In this document: positions 19,068 through 30,134 of the stretch, piece by piece
How positions within the stretch are numbered: the stretch's first letter is position 1
Layout of the letters: every line of letters begins with the position of its first letter
Source: Desulfoluna butyratoxydans
Lineage (GTDB): Bacteria; Desulfobacterota; Desulfobacteria; Desulfobacterales; Desulfolunaceae
NCBI RefSeq assembly: GCF_900699765.1
Contig: NZ_CAADHO010000005.1
Coordinates: forward strand, 310,001-374,000
Direction: 5' to 3'
DNA length: 64,000 nucleotides
Translations under genes and position numbers: made by a program
The notes under the pieces: generated by a model
The model's database searches: none
Told to the model about the DNA's origin: nothing
What the model saw: only the letters and a program-made list of their open reading frames with translations

Positions 19068-20474
19068 ATGGTTATCACCGCCAACCCGTTTATTGATGCA
19101 ACACGCATCCACCACCTCAGCAATCGGCGCCCGACCAGGGGCCGCTACGTTCTCTACCTCATGCAGCAGAGCCAGCGCACCCGGTTCAACCACGCCCTGG
19201 AGTACGCTGTGCAACGGGCCAACGACGAAAGCCTTCCCCTGCTCACGGTCACAGGCCTCATGGAAGGCTACCCCGAGGCCACCTGGCGCCACTACCACTT
19301 CATGATGGAAGGGCTCTGCGATGTCCAAAAAAACCTGAAAGTACGAGACATCGGGTTCAGCATCCTCCCCGGGGTTCCGGCCGAGGTTGCCCTTGGGCTC
19401 TCAGATGACGCAGCCCTCATCGTCTGTGACCGGGGCTACCTCAGACACCAGCGCAGCTGGAGGCTTAAAATTGCCGCCTCATCCCCGTGCCCGGTGGTGG
19501 AGGTGGAGTCCGACGCCGTGGTGCCGGTTGAATGTGCATCCGCCAAACGGGAATACGCCGCCCGCACCATCCGGCCCAAAATCGAACGGCTTCTGGACCG
19601 CTACCTGGTGGGGCTCGCCCCCACGCCTGTAAAGGTCCCCTTTCCCCCTGCCCTCCTTCCCAAAGGCGCTATCGATCCAAGCAAGGGGGTACCGGACCAT
19701 TTCAACGTCGACCGAAGCGTGGCACCTGTCAGCCGATTCAAAGGCGGGGAAGACGAAGCCCAGGAAAAACTGGCCCACTTTGTGTCGGAGATCCTTCCCC
19801 GCTACGCGTCCCTGCGAAACAAACCCGAGGAAAACGCCATCTCCGAGATCTCCCCCTACCTCCACTTCGGACAGCTCTCTCCCCTGGATGCAGCCCTTGC
19901 AGCAAGCCACGGGGGAGCATCCTGCCCCGAAGACGTGGCCGTTTTCCTGGAAGAGCTCATCGTCCGCCGGGAGCTGGCCATCAACTACGCCTGGTTCGAA
20001 CCCGACTACGACACCTTCGAGGCCGCAGCCCCTGCCTGGGCGCAGGAAACCCTTGCCGCCCGGGGTATGCAAAAGGACCTCTATACAAAAGAGGAACTCA
20101 CGGCCTGCAAGACCAACGATCCCTACTGGAACGCAGCCATGGCCGAAATGGTCCACACCGGGTTCATGCACAACTACATGCGAATGTACTGGGGGAAAAA
20201 AATACTGGAATGGTCACACGATGCCAAAGAAGCCTTTGAAACAGCCCTCTACCTCAACAACCGCTACTTTCTGGACGGACGGGACCCCAACTCCTATGCC
20301 GGAGTGGGCTGGACATTCGGCCTCCACGACCGCGCCTGGCCACAGCAGCCGGGCTTCGGCAAAGTGCGCTCCATGAAGGCATCCGGCCTGAAACGGAAAT
20401 GCAATATTGAAGGGTATGTAAAACGGGTGGAGGAGTTGGTTAACAAACAGCCTCCGGTGGCGAGGCCACAATAG
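19068..20474 (+). CDS. phr: Class II deoxyribodipyrimidine (CPD) photolyase
   Basis: Light-driven repair of cyclobutane pyrimidine dimers with FADH-, 468 residues. Class II signatures are plain: GRYVLYLMQQSQR near the start, then MRMYWGKKILEW, YLNNRYFLDGRDPNSYAGVGW-type FAD/DNA region and FGLHDRAW. The frame is open back to 18900; the ATG at 19068 has GGAG and gives the family N-terminus. The last residues (about NKQPPVARPQ) and the stop codon are encoded by the edge of a repeat family B fragment, so the C-terminus looks locally acquired. With Tag and MutY it forms a DNA-repair neighbourhood. A photolyase in an anaerobe fits a shallow or sunlit sediment habitat. Confidence 0.94.
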   Translation: MVITANPFIDATRIHHLSNRRPTRGRYVLYLMQQSQRTRFNHALEYAVQRANDESLPLLTVTGLMEGYPEATWRHYHFMMEGLCDVQKNLKVRDIGFSILPGVPAEVALGLSDDAALIVCDRGYLRHQRSWRLKIAASSPCPVVEVESDAVVPVECASAKREYAARTIRPKIERLLDRYLVGLAPTPVKVPFPPALLPKGAIDPSKGVPDHFNVDRSVAPVSRFKGGEDEAQEKLAHFVSEILPRYASLRNKPEENAISEISPYLHFGQLSPLDAALAASHGGASCPEDVAVFLEELIVRRELAINYAWFEPDYDTFEAAAPAWAQETLAARGMQKDLYTKEELTACKTNDPYWNAAMAEMVHTGFMHNYMRMYWGKKILEWSHDAKEAFETALYLNNRYFLDGRDPNSYAGVGWTFGLHDRAWPQQPGFGKVRSMKASGLKRKCNIEGYVKRVEELVNKQPPVARPQ

Positions 20475-20665
20475 CGAAAACACCTCGAAAGCATTCCCAG
20501 GCGGAGCCTGGGAACGAAACGTACCCCGCTAACAGGCTATTCCCTTCGTTCCTCAGGGACGTCACATGTGCTGACGGGCTGCGCCCGAAATCAACGATGT
20601 GGGGTATTCACATACCCTACTTATTTGCTTCGCTCCCAGGCAGAGCCTGGGAGTGAAAAGTAAAA
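20449..20665. repeat. Partial family-B repeat and two REP-like palindromes
   Basis: A truncated family-B start (AGCCTCCGGTGGCGAGG, then ACCTCGAAAGC) overlaps the photolyase stop. It is followed by palindromes CCCAGGCGGAGCCTGGG near 20497 and CCCAGGCAGAGCCTGGG near 20636, both flanked by a CGAA or GAAA element. Similar palindromes recur near 22960 and 23068. Confidence 0.65.
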
Positions 20666-20709
20666 CCGGTCGCATGATGGCTGCATTCATATGCATTGGC
20701 CATGGGGTT

Positions 20710-21294
20710 TCAAGGTGCCCCCACCTTGCCGCCCAGCTCGCGGTATCGGGGGCAGGTCACCAGGTGGTCGTTGACCATGCCCACGGCCTGCATAAAGGCG
20801 TAACAGATGGTGGACCCCACAAAGGTGAACCCCAACTTTTTAAGGGCTTTGCTCATGGCATCGGACTCCGGGGTGCTGGCGGGCACCTCGGCCATGGTTC
20901 GAAAACCGTTGTCCAGGGTCTTGCCGCCTGTGAATCCCCAGAGAAGCTCTGAGAAGGCACCCGGCGACTCTTCCAACGCGAGGAATGCCTTGGCGTTTTT
21001 CACCGCGCCCCTCACCTTCAGCTTGTTCCGAATGATCCCGGGATCGGCCAGGAGCGCCTCGACCTTGGCCTCGTCGTAGAGGGCGATCTTCTCAGGGGCA
21101 AGCCCGTCCATCACCTCCATGTAGTGCGCCCGTTTTTTGAGCACCGTGATCCATGAGAGCCCGGCCTGAAACCCTTCAAGCAAAAGCATGGCAAAGAGTT
21201 TTCCGCTGTCGTGCTCGGGCACGCCCCACTCGTCGTCGTGATAGGCCACGTAAATAGGGGTGTCCCCGCACCAGGGGCATCGTTCGTCTGTCAT
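20710..21294 (-). CDS. tag: DNA-3-methyladenine glycosylase I
   Basis: Monofunctional base-excision glycosylase for 3-methyladenine, 194 residues (E. coli Tag 187). It begins MTDERCPWCGDTPIYVAYHDDEWG, with the zinc Cys and His; the other zinc pair is in MVNDHLVTCPRY. The LLLEGFQAGLSW pocket segment with catalytic Glu is present. The ATG at 21294 follows GGAAGGA. It lies 36 bp downstream of mutY on the same strand, so the two may share a transcript. Confidence 0.95.
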   Translation of the reverse strand: MTDERCPWCGDTPIYVAYHDDEWGVPEHDSGKLFAMLLLEGFQAGLSWITVLKKRAHYMEVMDGLAPEKIALYDEAKVEALLADPGIIRNKLKVRGAVKNAKAFLALEESPGAFSELLWGFTGGKTLDNGFRTMAEVPASTPESDAMSKALKKLGFTFVGSTICYAFMQAVGMVNDHLVTCPRYRELGGKVGAP

Positions 21295-21330
21295 CAACTA
21301 TCCTTCCTTAAACGTTTCATGTCGCCAGGA

Positions 21331-22401
21331 TTATCCCAACGCCTCCACCAACAGTGGAAACAATTTTCTATTGGCTGTGGGGAAGGCGAGGCGATTCAGG
21401 TCCTCCGTCGTAATCCAGTCCACGGGCTGCCCCTTTTTCGACGTTGGGGAACCTCCGCCAACCTCTGCCAGATAGAGATAAAGCTGCACCCGAAAATGCG
21501 AATAGGCGTGGGTCACGCTTCCCACCAGTTTTCCCACAGCCGGAACCACCCCCAGCTCATCCATGAGGCACCGCCCCAGGGCATCTTCGTGGGTTTCCCC
21601 TGTCAGGACCCGCCCCCCGGGGAACTCCCACATCCCGGCAAGGTGGCCCTTGGCCGGGCGCTTCTGCACCAGGATTTTTCCGTCCTTCACCACCACGGCC
21701 AGGGCCACGGGGTAAAGGGGGACGGCCTTTTTCGCTCCCTTGACGGGAAAGGCCTCCTGCCTGCCCAACGCCCGGGCTTTGCAACCGGATCTCAAGGGAC
21801 ACCGGGAGCAATCGGGTCGCCTGGGCGTGCAGACCGTGGCCCCGAGCTCCATCATGGCCTGATTGAAATCCCCGGGCCGCGTTTCCGACACAGCCGAGTC
21901 CACCGCATCCTGAATAGCCCGTTTCACCCCTGCGGAGGTCACCACCCCGTCAAGGGCAAAAAGCCGAGTCACCACCCGGTTGACGTTGCCGTCCACGGCT
22001 GCCAGGGAATGCCCGAAGGCAATGCTCTGGACCGCCGCGCATGTATATGGCCCCACACCGGGCAAGCCGGAAAAGGCCTCCGGGGTGTCCGGCACCCTGC
22101 CCCCATGCTCATCACGAACCTTCCGCATGGCCTTCAGCAAATTGTGGCAGCGGTTGTAGTAACCGAGCCCCTCCCACATCTTGAGCACCCGGTCGTCCTG
22201 GGCGTCAGCAAGGGCCGTGGCGTCGGGAAAGGCATCGGTGAACCGGTTGTAATAGGGAATCACCGTGGCCACCTGGGTCTGCTGGAGCATCACCTCGGAG
22301 AGCCAGATCCGGTAAGGGTCCCTGGTCTGCCGCCACGGCAGGATCCGCTTGTGGGTGTCGTACCACGAGAGCAGAAGCCCCGCGTCCAGTATGTCTGTCA
22401 T
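21331..22401 (-). CDS. mutY: A/G-specific adenine glycosylase
   Basis: Removes adenine mispaired with 8-oxoguanine; 356 residues. The N-terminal HhH-GPD domain has SEVMLQQTQV (catalytic Glu), GLPGVGPYTCAAVQ hairpin and AVDGNVNRV (catalytic Asp). The Fe-S loop is C-X6-C-X2-C-X5-C (CTPRRPDCSRCPLRSGC). The C-terminal NUDIX-like 8-oxoG-recognition domain includes GMWEFPGGRV. The ATG at 22401 follows AAGGA; upstream in-frame codons fall in repeat DNA. A family-B repeat lies directly upstream. Confidence 0.95.
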   Translation of the reverse strand: MTDILDAGLLLSWYDTHKRILPWRQTRDPYRIWLSEVMLQQTQVATVIPYYNRFTDAFPDATALADAQDDRVLKMWEGLGYYNRCHNLLKAMRKVRDEHGGRVPDTPEAFSGLPGVGPYTCAAVQSIAFGHSLAAVDGNVNRVVTRLFALDGVVTSAGVKRAIQDAVDSAVSETRPGDFNQAMMELGATVCTPRRPDCSRCPLRSGCKARALGRQEAFPVKGAKKAVPLYPVALAVVVKDGKILVQKRPAKGHLAGMWEFPGGRVLTGETHEDALGRCLMDELGVVPAVGKLVGSVTHAYSHFRVQLYLYLAEVGGGSPTSKKGQPVDWITTEDLNRLAFPTANRKLFPLLVEALG

Positions 22402-22439
22402 ATGCGTCCTTGATGTTGGAGTTGCTGGAAAAAAGCATG

Positions 22440-22665
22440 CCTCTGGCGGCGAGGTGAGCCACCTCGAAAGCATATTGCCCTTGCGCTTTGTCCCTCGTTC
22501 CTCGGGCCAAAGCGCAAGGGCCTTCGACTCGGGCTTCGCCCGATACAAACGCTGATGATGTGTGCGCACTGGTTCACAAGCTTCGACCCAACAGGATCCG
22601 CCGTCGATACTTGACCATTATAAATTTAACCGCATTGTCTCCGGCTGCAAGGTGTGCCACCTTAA
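22440..22665. repeat. Dispersed repeat family B, most complete copy
   Basis: Starts CCTCTGGCGGCGAGGTGAG, includes a 14-bp stem hairpin (GCCCTTGCGCTTTG at 22477 with its complement at 22508-22521), then CTTCGACTCGGGCTTCGCC, TACAAACGCTGATG, ACAAGCTTCGACCC and ends with CTCCGGCTGCAAGGTG. The two ends are similar to each other in direct orientation. It sits immediately upstream of mutY. Confidence 0.7.
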
Positions 22666-22789
22666 AAGCACGTTACGAAGACAAATCGATTGTCGCGCCG
22701 TAGGCCATTGACGTGAATCGAAGGGTGACTCATAGCCATGGGCGCAGGCGGCTTCCTTGGGAACAACACTTCCGCCCCCCTTGTCCCCT

Positions 22790-22857
22790 GGAGCGCCGCA
22801 CTCCTGTGCGGCATGGGTAACGACGGACGAAAAAGCCGCACCGGAGTGCGGCGCTCC
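22790..22857. repeat. Two-tier perfect cruciform
   Basis: Outer 15-bp arms GGAGCGCCGCACTCC (22790-22804) and GGAGTGCGGCGCTCC (22843-22857) are perfect complements; an inner 7-bp pair GTGCGGC/GCCGCAC is nested one base inside. It lies in the 834-bp gap between mutY and the DMT transporter, far from either gene. It is a palindromic repeat unit rather than an obvious terminator, since no T-tract follows. Confidence 0.85.
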
Positions 22858-22949
22858 GTTTCGGTCGATTTATCTCTGTTATTTTGAAGGGGCGGCCCAA
22901 ACTTCATCAAAAAAAAGCCAATGAAACGGGCCACTCCTGCAAAACCGTT

Positions 22950-23215
22950 TCTCGCTCCCAGGCTCTGCCTGGGGGCGTCGGTTGCAAGGCTCCGCCTTGC
23001 GGGTGTGGAGCATAGCGGCATCATGGGCAAAATATACAAGATGACGCGATTCAAGGATGGAGGCAGAGCCTGGGAACGAAAGGTCCCCTGGTCCAAGGGT
23101 TCCCCCCTTGCATTCGATATTCACCACGGACCAAGCCCACCAGCAAATGTGCAGGGGCGAAGCCCCGGGGCATTTGCGATCCTGGGTTCCAAGGGCTCAG
23201 CCCTTGGCCACCGGA
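22950..23215. repeat. Cluster of REP-like short palindromes
   Basis: Contains CCCAGGCTCTGCCTGGG (about 22958), AAGGCTCCGCCTT (about 22986), AGGCAGAGCCTGGGA (about 23068), GGGGCGAAGCCCC (about 23155) and CCAAGGGCTCAGCCCTTGG (about 23190). No gene in this stretch is supported. Confidence 0.6.
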
Positions 23216-23235
23216 GGTTTGCTTTTGCATGCCCT

Positions 23236-24129
23236 TTACCCTCTCCGCAGTGTCACCCACAGGGCAGCGGCCAGGATCATGGCCCCGCCCGCAAGGGATC
23301 GCGCCGTGGGCACTTCGCCCAGGAGGAGACAGGCAGCGGCGATGCCGTACACCGGCTCCAGGGACGCGATAATGCTTGCCTTTCGGGCCGACACGGTTTT
23401 CATGCCCTGGATGAACAAGGTGTGGGAGACCCCGGTAAACAGAACGCCCAGAAGCAGGAGGTACCCGAGATCGGTTGCCGTGGGAATTTGAGGGAAAAGA
23501 AAGAGAACGGGCAGGAGAACCAGCACAGCGGCGGCATCCTGCCAGAAGGAGACCACGGCGCCGTGATACCTCTTTCCGAACCGACGGTTGAGAAGGGAGA
23601 GCACGGCAAAGGTCAGGCCCGAGGCCAGGCCCCAGAGGGCCCCCTCGAACACAGGCTCTCCCGGATGAAAACGGGGCACCACAAGAAACACCCCGGCAAG
23701 GGTCCACAAGGCGGGGGCAAGGGTTCGCCACCGAAAGGAGGTGCCGTCTAAAAGGGGTTCTAAAAGTGTGGTGAACACCGGAAAGGTGGCAAAGGTCAGC
23801 AAGCCGACGGCAACGGACGACACCTGGATGGACCGGAAAAACGTACCCCAGTGCACCGCCAGGATAAGGCCCTGAAGGGCCATCAGCAGGTAATCCCGCG
23901 TGGAAGCAAGGCGCAAGGGACGTCCGGCCAGGAGAATCACTGGCCCCAGGAAGAGCGCGGCAAAAAACACCCGCCCGAACACAATGGCCACAGGGGAGAG
24001 GTGCACCAGCTTCCCAAAAAGCCCGGCCAGTCCGAAGAGCAGCGTGGCCGTATGGATCAGAAGATAATCCCGGGACATGCCCGAAGCCATGAGTTCCTTT
24101 CCTGCGTTGGATGCGTGGGTTTCATTCAT
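23236..24129 (-). CDS. DMT-superfamily (EamA) transporter
   Basis: Inner-membrane permease, about 297 residues, ten predicted helices in two EamA repeats (first around DYLLIHTATLLFGLAGLFGK, second around GALWGLASGLTFAVLSLLNRR). The end of the second repeat shows the usual ASIIASLEPVYGIAAACLLLGE. The substrate, probably a small metabolite exported, cannot be read. The ATG at 24129 (MNETHAS) is chosen; its ribosome site is weak and an upstream start at 24165 is possible. It is flanked on both sides by repeats. Confidence 0.85.
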   Translation of the reverse strand: MNETHASNAGKELMASGMSRDYLLIHTATLLFGLAGLFGKLVHLSPVAIVFGRVFFAALFLGPVILLAGRPLRLASTRDYLLMALQGLILAVHWGTFFRSIQVSSVAVGLLTFATFPVFTTLLEPLLDGTSFRWRTLAPALWTLAGVFLVVPRFHPGEPVFEGALWGLASGLTFAVLSLLNRRFGKRYHGAVVSFWQDAAAVLVLLPVLFLFPQIPTATDLGYLLLLGVLFTGVSHTLFIQGMKTVSARKASIIASLEPVYGIAAACLLLGEVPTARSLAGGAMILAAALWVTLRRG

Positions 24130-24329
24130 GGCCCTGTTATACCCGACACGGACCCTCCTTCGCAAATGCTTCGGTGCTCGTTCCTCGCCCTCCGCATTTG
24201 CTTACGGGCTGCGCCCGTGTCTGGGTATCACGCTCAACCCATGTCATCGGGATACGGCGCAACAATCGGAACCAGAGCGATTAATCCCGATAATTAGATA
24301 GTTACAGCAACGCGCCCTATACTTTCAAG

Positions 24330-24474
24330 GTTTGTGGGACAACTCGTACAAACCATCAGCTTATGTATCGGGCGAAGCCCGAACCGAAGGCGCTTGCGCA
24401 TTTTCCTGAGAAACGAAGGAAAATGCGCAAGCGCAATAAGCTTTCGAGGTGGCTCCACCTCGCCGCCGGAGGCT
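24330..24474. repeat. Dispersed repeat family B, inverted copy
   Basis: Reads, in reverse order, the segments of the 22440 copy: ACAAACCATCAGCTTATG, CGGGCGAAGCCCGAACCG, an 18-bp stem hairpin (24390-24407 with 24417-24434), then CTTTCGAGGTGGCTCCACC and CGCCGCCGGAGG. It fills most of the 404-bp gap between the DMT transporter and malic enzyme genes. Confidence 0.7.
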
Positions 24475-24533
24475 TGCTTTTTCCGGCGACTTTGAGCATA
24501 GAAGGCCTCTCCTATATTTACGCTTCCTAAATT

Positions 24534-26261
24534 TTAGGCCTCCAAGGGAAGGTAGACCGGTTTCCAGATCATATGGTCCACGGCTTCGTCCAGGCGTTCG
24601 GGGTCCATGCCGTGATCAAAGGAGCTGAAGGCGCATTTTCGGGCGACGCCTTCGCGGATGGCGGCGCGTCCCACGGCTTTGGCCACTTTGAGGGTCACCT
24701 CCTGGAGCCTGTCCACGGTGGGGAACAGGGCGCCACGGGCGAGGTCTTCGTTGCCGACGCAGTCTGCTGCGGCATGGGCGGCGGCCGTGAAAAAGCTGGG
24801 GAGCACGGTGGTGGCCCCGGATGCAATGACGCCCAGGCCCACCCCGGGGAAGATGAAGACGTTGTTGCACTGGCCCACGCGGTATTCGGAGCCGCCGTGG
24901 CTCACCGGGTCAAAGGGGCTGCCCGTGGCCACGAGGGCTTTGCCGTCGGTCCAGTTGTAGATGTCCTCGGGAATGGCCTCGGTATTGGCCGTGGGGTTGC
25001 TCAAAGGAAGGATGATGGGACGCTCGGTGTTGGCCAGGACTTTGGTCACCACCTCTTGGGTGAAGCAGCCGTGCTGGCCGGAGGTGCCGATGAGAACGGT
25101 GACTCCCGCCTTTTCAATGACGTTTTCCAGGGCGCCGTCCTCTGAGCTGTTGAACCAGGGGAGTGCCCCGGGGTCCTTGGCGAATTTTCCCTTGTAGGGG
25201 TCAAGGCGGCGGTCCGTGGTGACCAGGCCCCGGGAATCCAGGGTGTAGATACGGGCGCGGGCGTCGGCAACGGCCATGCCCTCTTCCACCAGGGCCGCCT
25301 CGATCTGCTCGGCAATGCCCACGCCGCCTGCTCCTGCGCCGTGGATGAGGTAGACTTGGTCTTTAATGCCCTCGTTCTTGATCTTCATGGCAGCCAGGAT
25401 GCCTGCCAGGGTTACTGAACCGGTGCCCTGGATATCGTCGTTAAAGCTGATAAGATCGTTTACATAGGTATCCCGCACGGTAAAGGCGTTCTGCTTGGAG
25501 AAGTCTTCCCACTGGCACAGGGCGTTGGGGAACACTTTTTTAAAGGCTTTGGCGAACTTCTCCACAAAGGCGAAGTACTCGTCCCCGGTGAGGCGCTTGT
25601 GGTGCCAGCCGATGTATTTGGGATCCCTGAGGAGTTTCTCATTGTCCGTGCCCACGTCCAGAGAGATAGGCAGGCAGTGCCAGGGCGCGATACCGGCCCC
25701 CTGGGTATAGAGCATGAGCTTGCCGAGGCAGATGGCCTGGCCCCCTGCCCCCTGGTCGCCGATACCCAGGATGCCCTGGTTGTCGGTGACAACAGCCACA
25801 CGGATATCCGCACGCTCGTAACGGCGCAGGATCTTTTCGGCATCGTCGATGTTGCCGGGATAGAAATGGAGTCCGTTGCCCTGGCGGAACATGGAGGAGA
25901 ACCGCTGGCAGACGATCCCCACCGTGGGCGTGTACACAATGGACATGTATCGGGTGATGTCGCTTGCAAGGAGGGCGTGGGCGAGGGTGGCATTCCGGTC
26001 AAAAAGGGACCGGATATAAATGAACTTCTCAAAGTCGCTTATCTTCTCCCGGATGATATCCTGAGCGTTCAAGACCTGCTGGGAGAGGCTTTTGACTTCA
26101 GGGGGAACCAGCCCGCTGATTTCAAATAATTCGCGCTCCTCATCGGAGAAGGCCACCCCTTTGTTGGTGTAGTTGTGGAACAGAACCGCGTTGCCTTTGG
26201 CGTTGACCTTAAGGGCCCTGGTGTTACCGTAGTCGTCAAACTGTAAATCGTAAATACCCAT
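24534..26261 (-). CDS. NAD-type malic enzyme
   Basis: Oxidative decarboxylation of malate to pyruvate, 575 residues, matching the large (about 560-residue) bacterial/eukaryotic-type enzyme rather than the 400-residue form. The N-terminal malic domain includes YTPTVGIVCQRFS, GDQGAGGQAICLGKL (substrate/metal region) and FNDDIQGTGSV. The Rossmann domain includes IHGAGAGGVGIAEQ. GAAGGGGGTAG precedes the start. In a propionate- or lactate-oxidising anaerobe it links the succinate branch to pyruvate. It lies 160 bp downstream of sdhB on the same strand, with a possible own promoter. Confidence 0.94.
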   Translation of the reverse strand: MGIYDLQFDDYGNTRALKVNAKGNAVLFHNYTNKGVAFSDEERELFEISGLVPPEVKSLSQQVLNAQDIIREKISDFEKFIYIRSLFDRNATLAHALLASDITRYMSIVYTPTVGIVCQRFSSMFRQGNGLHFYPGNIDDAEKILRRYERADIRVAVVTDNQGILGIGDQGAGGQAICLGKLMLYTQGAGIAPWHCLPISLDVGTDNEKLLRDPKYIGWHHKRLTGDEYFAFVEKFAKAFKKVFPNALCQWEDFSKQNAFTVRDTYVNDLISFNDDIQGTGSVTLAGILAAMKIKNEGIKDQVYLIHGAGAGGVGIAEQIEAALVEEGMAVADARARIYTLDSRGLVTTDRRLDPYKGKFAKDPGALPWFNSSEDGALENVIEKAGVTVLIGTSGQHGCFTQEVVTKVLANTERPIILPLSNPTANTEAIPEDIYNWTDGKALVATGSPFDPVSHGGSEYRVGQCNNVFIFPGVGLGVIASGATTVLPSFFTAAAHAAADCVGNEDLARGALFPTVDRLQEVTLKVAKAVGRAAIREGVARKCAFSSFDHGMDPERLDEAVDHMIWKPVYLPLEA

Positions 26262-26358
26262 GTGTCGTCTACCCCCTTCATTGCTATCCGAGTCCCTGAC
26301 TTTGTTTGCCTTGTTTCTCTGGCCGCATCCGAACCTCTATATCATGAACCCTGCAGGA

Positions 26359-26386
26359 TGAATAGAGTCTTCGACTTAAATTTCAA
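26359..26386 (-). promoter_or_regulatory. Possible promoter of the malic enzyme gene
   Basis: On the minus strand TTGAAA (26386-26381), 16 bp, TATTCA (26364-26359), about 97 bp before the start codon. Moderate match. Read-through from the sdh operon is equally possible, as no terminator is visible after sdhB. Confidence 0.4.
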
Positions 26387-26421
26387 CCAGTTGTCAGGGT
26401 GAGCACGACACACACAATCAA

Positions 26422-27170
26422 TCACTTAAAAAACGATTTCAAGAATTCCCGGTTCAGCTTCGAGATATGGGAAATGGAGATGCCCTTGGGACAGGCCGCC
26501 TCACACTCCCGCTCGTTGCCGCAGTTGCCGAACCCCTGCTCGGACATGCAGGCCACCATGGACTCCACCCTTTTTCTGGCCTCGGGCTTTCCCTGGGGAA
26601 GGGTGGACAGGTGGGAGACCCTGGCGCTGGTAAAGAGCATGGCAGCGCCGTTGGGGCAGGCAGCCACGCAGGCACCGCACCCGATGCACTCGGCGGCGTC
26701 CATGGCCAGCTCGGCCTGCTCCTGGGAGACGGCCACGGCGTTGGCGTCCGGGGCGCCCCCGGTGTTTACCGAGATGTAGCCCCCGGCCTGGATGATGGCG
26801 TCCAGGGCCCCACGGTCCACCACCAGGTCTTTGATGACGGTAAAGGCCCGGGATCGCCAGGGTTCGATGACCACCACATCGCCGTCTTCAAAGTGGCGCA
26901 TGTGGAGCTGGCACAGGGTGGTCTCCTTCAGGGGGCCGTGGGCTTTGCCGTTGACCACTGCCCCGCAGGTGCCGCAGATCCCTTCCCGGCAGTCGTGGTC
27001 AAAGGCCACGGGCTCTTCCCCTGCCCGCACCAGCCGCTCGTTCAAGATATCGAGCATCTCAAGGAAGGAGGCGTCCGTGGAGATGTCCCTCACCTCGTAG
27101 GTCTCCAGGTGACCGCCAGAACCGGGACCATCCTGCTTCCAGATCTTCAGGGTCAACCCGATGGTGTCCG

Positions 27171-27174
<4 letters not shown>
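26422..27174 (-). CDS. sdhB: Succinate dehydrogenase/fumarate reductase iron-sulfur subunit
   Basis: 250 residues. It carries electrons between the flavoprotein and the membrane haem subunit. The plant-type 2Fe-2S site is in [16 protein letters not shown] with a later LCQL cysteine. The 4Fe-4S motif is [13 protein letters not shown]; the 3Fe-4S and last 4Fe-4S ligands are in [18 protein letters not shown]. Its start overlaps the sdhA stop by 4 bp. It is of the Bacillus/epsilon-proteobacterial type that works with a single di-haem cytochrome b and menaquinone, reversible in anaerobes. Confidence 0.94.
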
Positions 27175-29084
<1,910 letters not shown>

Positions 29085-29133
29085 AAACCATCTCCTTGGG
29101 TCAAAAAAGGTCATTATTCAGGCAACAAAAAGC

Positions 29134-29360
29134 AGCCTCCGGCGGCCAGGTGGGGGCACCTGGAAACCCTATGGCGAATGCATGAAGGCAACCATTCTGC
29201 CTGCGCTATGGGGGCATTCGCGTGATGTGTGACATGTGGCAACCATCTTTGCAGGAGCAGCCCATTTCATTCTTCTTAAAACACGATGCAAAACGTCTGG
29301 GATTCGTTTGACTTTAACCGGAATAACTCCGGCTGCAAGGTGAAGGGCACCCATCTCGCC
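29134..29360. repeat. Dispersed repeat family B inserted between sdhC and sdhA
   Basis: Begins CCTCCGGCGGCCAGGTGGG and ends near CTCCGGCTGCAAGGTGAAGG with the same end-to-end length as the 22440 copy. The interior differs: a hairpin of GGCGAATGC/GCATTCGC type instead of the GC-rich stem. It occupies nearly all of the 357-bp gap within an otherwise tight operon, so it is transcribed. Confidence 0.65.
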
Positions 29361-29441
29361 ATAGAAGCTGGTTTCATCGTTCGAAGTGGTCTTCCTCATG
29401 ATTTTACCCAGGCGTTCTGACGGCCGTTGCTTCCATCGCCC

Positions 29442-30080
29442 TTACAGCAAAAAAAACACAAGAGGAATTGACCCGAATCCTATCCCCACCCCCACGGCCA
29501 GCCAGGTTGCGCACCGCATCAAAAAAGGCGTGCTCCCCTCGCCGTTTGCCCCCAGGCTCTGGAAGGCACTCCAGAACCCATGGCTTACATGAAACGAAAT
29601 GGCCAGAATGCCCAGCAGGTAGGCCCCCACATAGGTGAGGCGGGAGAAGGTCTCCACCACCACGGGGTAACGTGACGCCCCGGACGGGGGAGAGAACTTG
29701 AAGCCGATGAGATGCAGGACGATGAAGCTCAGGGCCAAAAGGCCGGTGTAGATCATGGTGGCCGAGCCCAGGGTTCGCCCTCCGTGGCGGGCCGTGACCT
29801 GATACCTCTCGGGGCGCGCCCGCCAATTTTCAAGGGCCAGCACCACCCCGGTGAGGACATGGGCAAGGGCCATGAGCAGGAGAACGAACTCGGACACCGT
29901 CAGTAAAAGGCCCAGGGAATGAAGCTTCTCGGTGTACTCGGCAAAGGCCCCGGCCCCGCGAAACAAGGTGAGGTTGCCTGCCAGGTGAACCACCAGGAAC
30001 CCGCAGAACCCCAGCCCGGTGATCCCCATGAGCATCTTTTTACCTACAGGTGTTGCGATTCGTCCGATCAGATCCATCAT
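29442..30080 (-). CDS. sdhC: Succinate dehydrogenase/fumarate reductase cytochrome b subunit
   Basis: 212 residues with five hydrophobic helices, the B. subtilis SdhC/W. succinogenes FrdC type. Haem-ligand His residues sit in LVVHLAGNL, LAHVLTGVVL, IVLHLIGFKF and ISFHVSHGFW. It anchors SdhAB to the membrane and exchanges electrons with menaquinone; di-haem enzymes of this type couple to the membrane potential. GGAGG precedes the double ATG at 30080. It is 54 bp after sucD. Confidence 0.92.
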   Translation of the reverse strand: MMDLIGRIATPVGKKMLMGITGLGFCGFLVVHLAGNLTLFRGAGAFAEYTEKLHSLGLLLTVSEFVLLLMALAHVLTGVVLALENWRARPERYQVTARHGGRTLGSATMIYTGLLALSFIVLHLIGFKFSPPSGASRYPVVVETFSRLTYVGAYLLGILAISFHVSHGFWSAFQSLGANGEGSTPFLMRCATWLAVGVGIGFGSIPLVFFLL

Positions 30081-30134
30081 GCATGCCTCCGGTTATGATT
30101 CCCATGGAGCCCACCCGCTGTGGGGCTGGACTCC

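Noticed and set aside
20490..20515. Palindrome CCCAGGCGGAGCCTGGG as a photolyase terminator
   Set aside because: No T-tract follows, and the same palindrome recurs at several unrelated sites, so it is treated as a REP-like repeat.
22440..22665. Tandem-looking repeats as a CRISPR array
   Set aside because: The repeats are dispersed and palindromic without regular spacers, and no cas genes are present.
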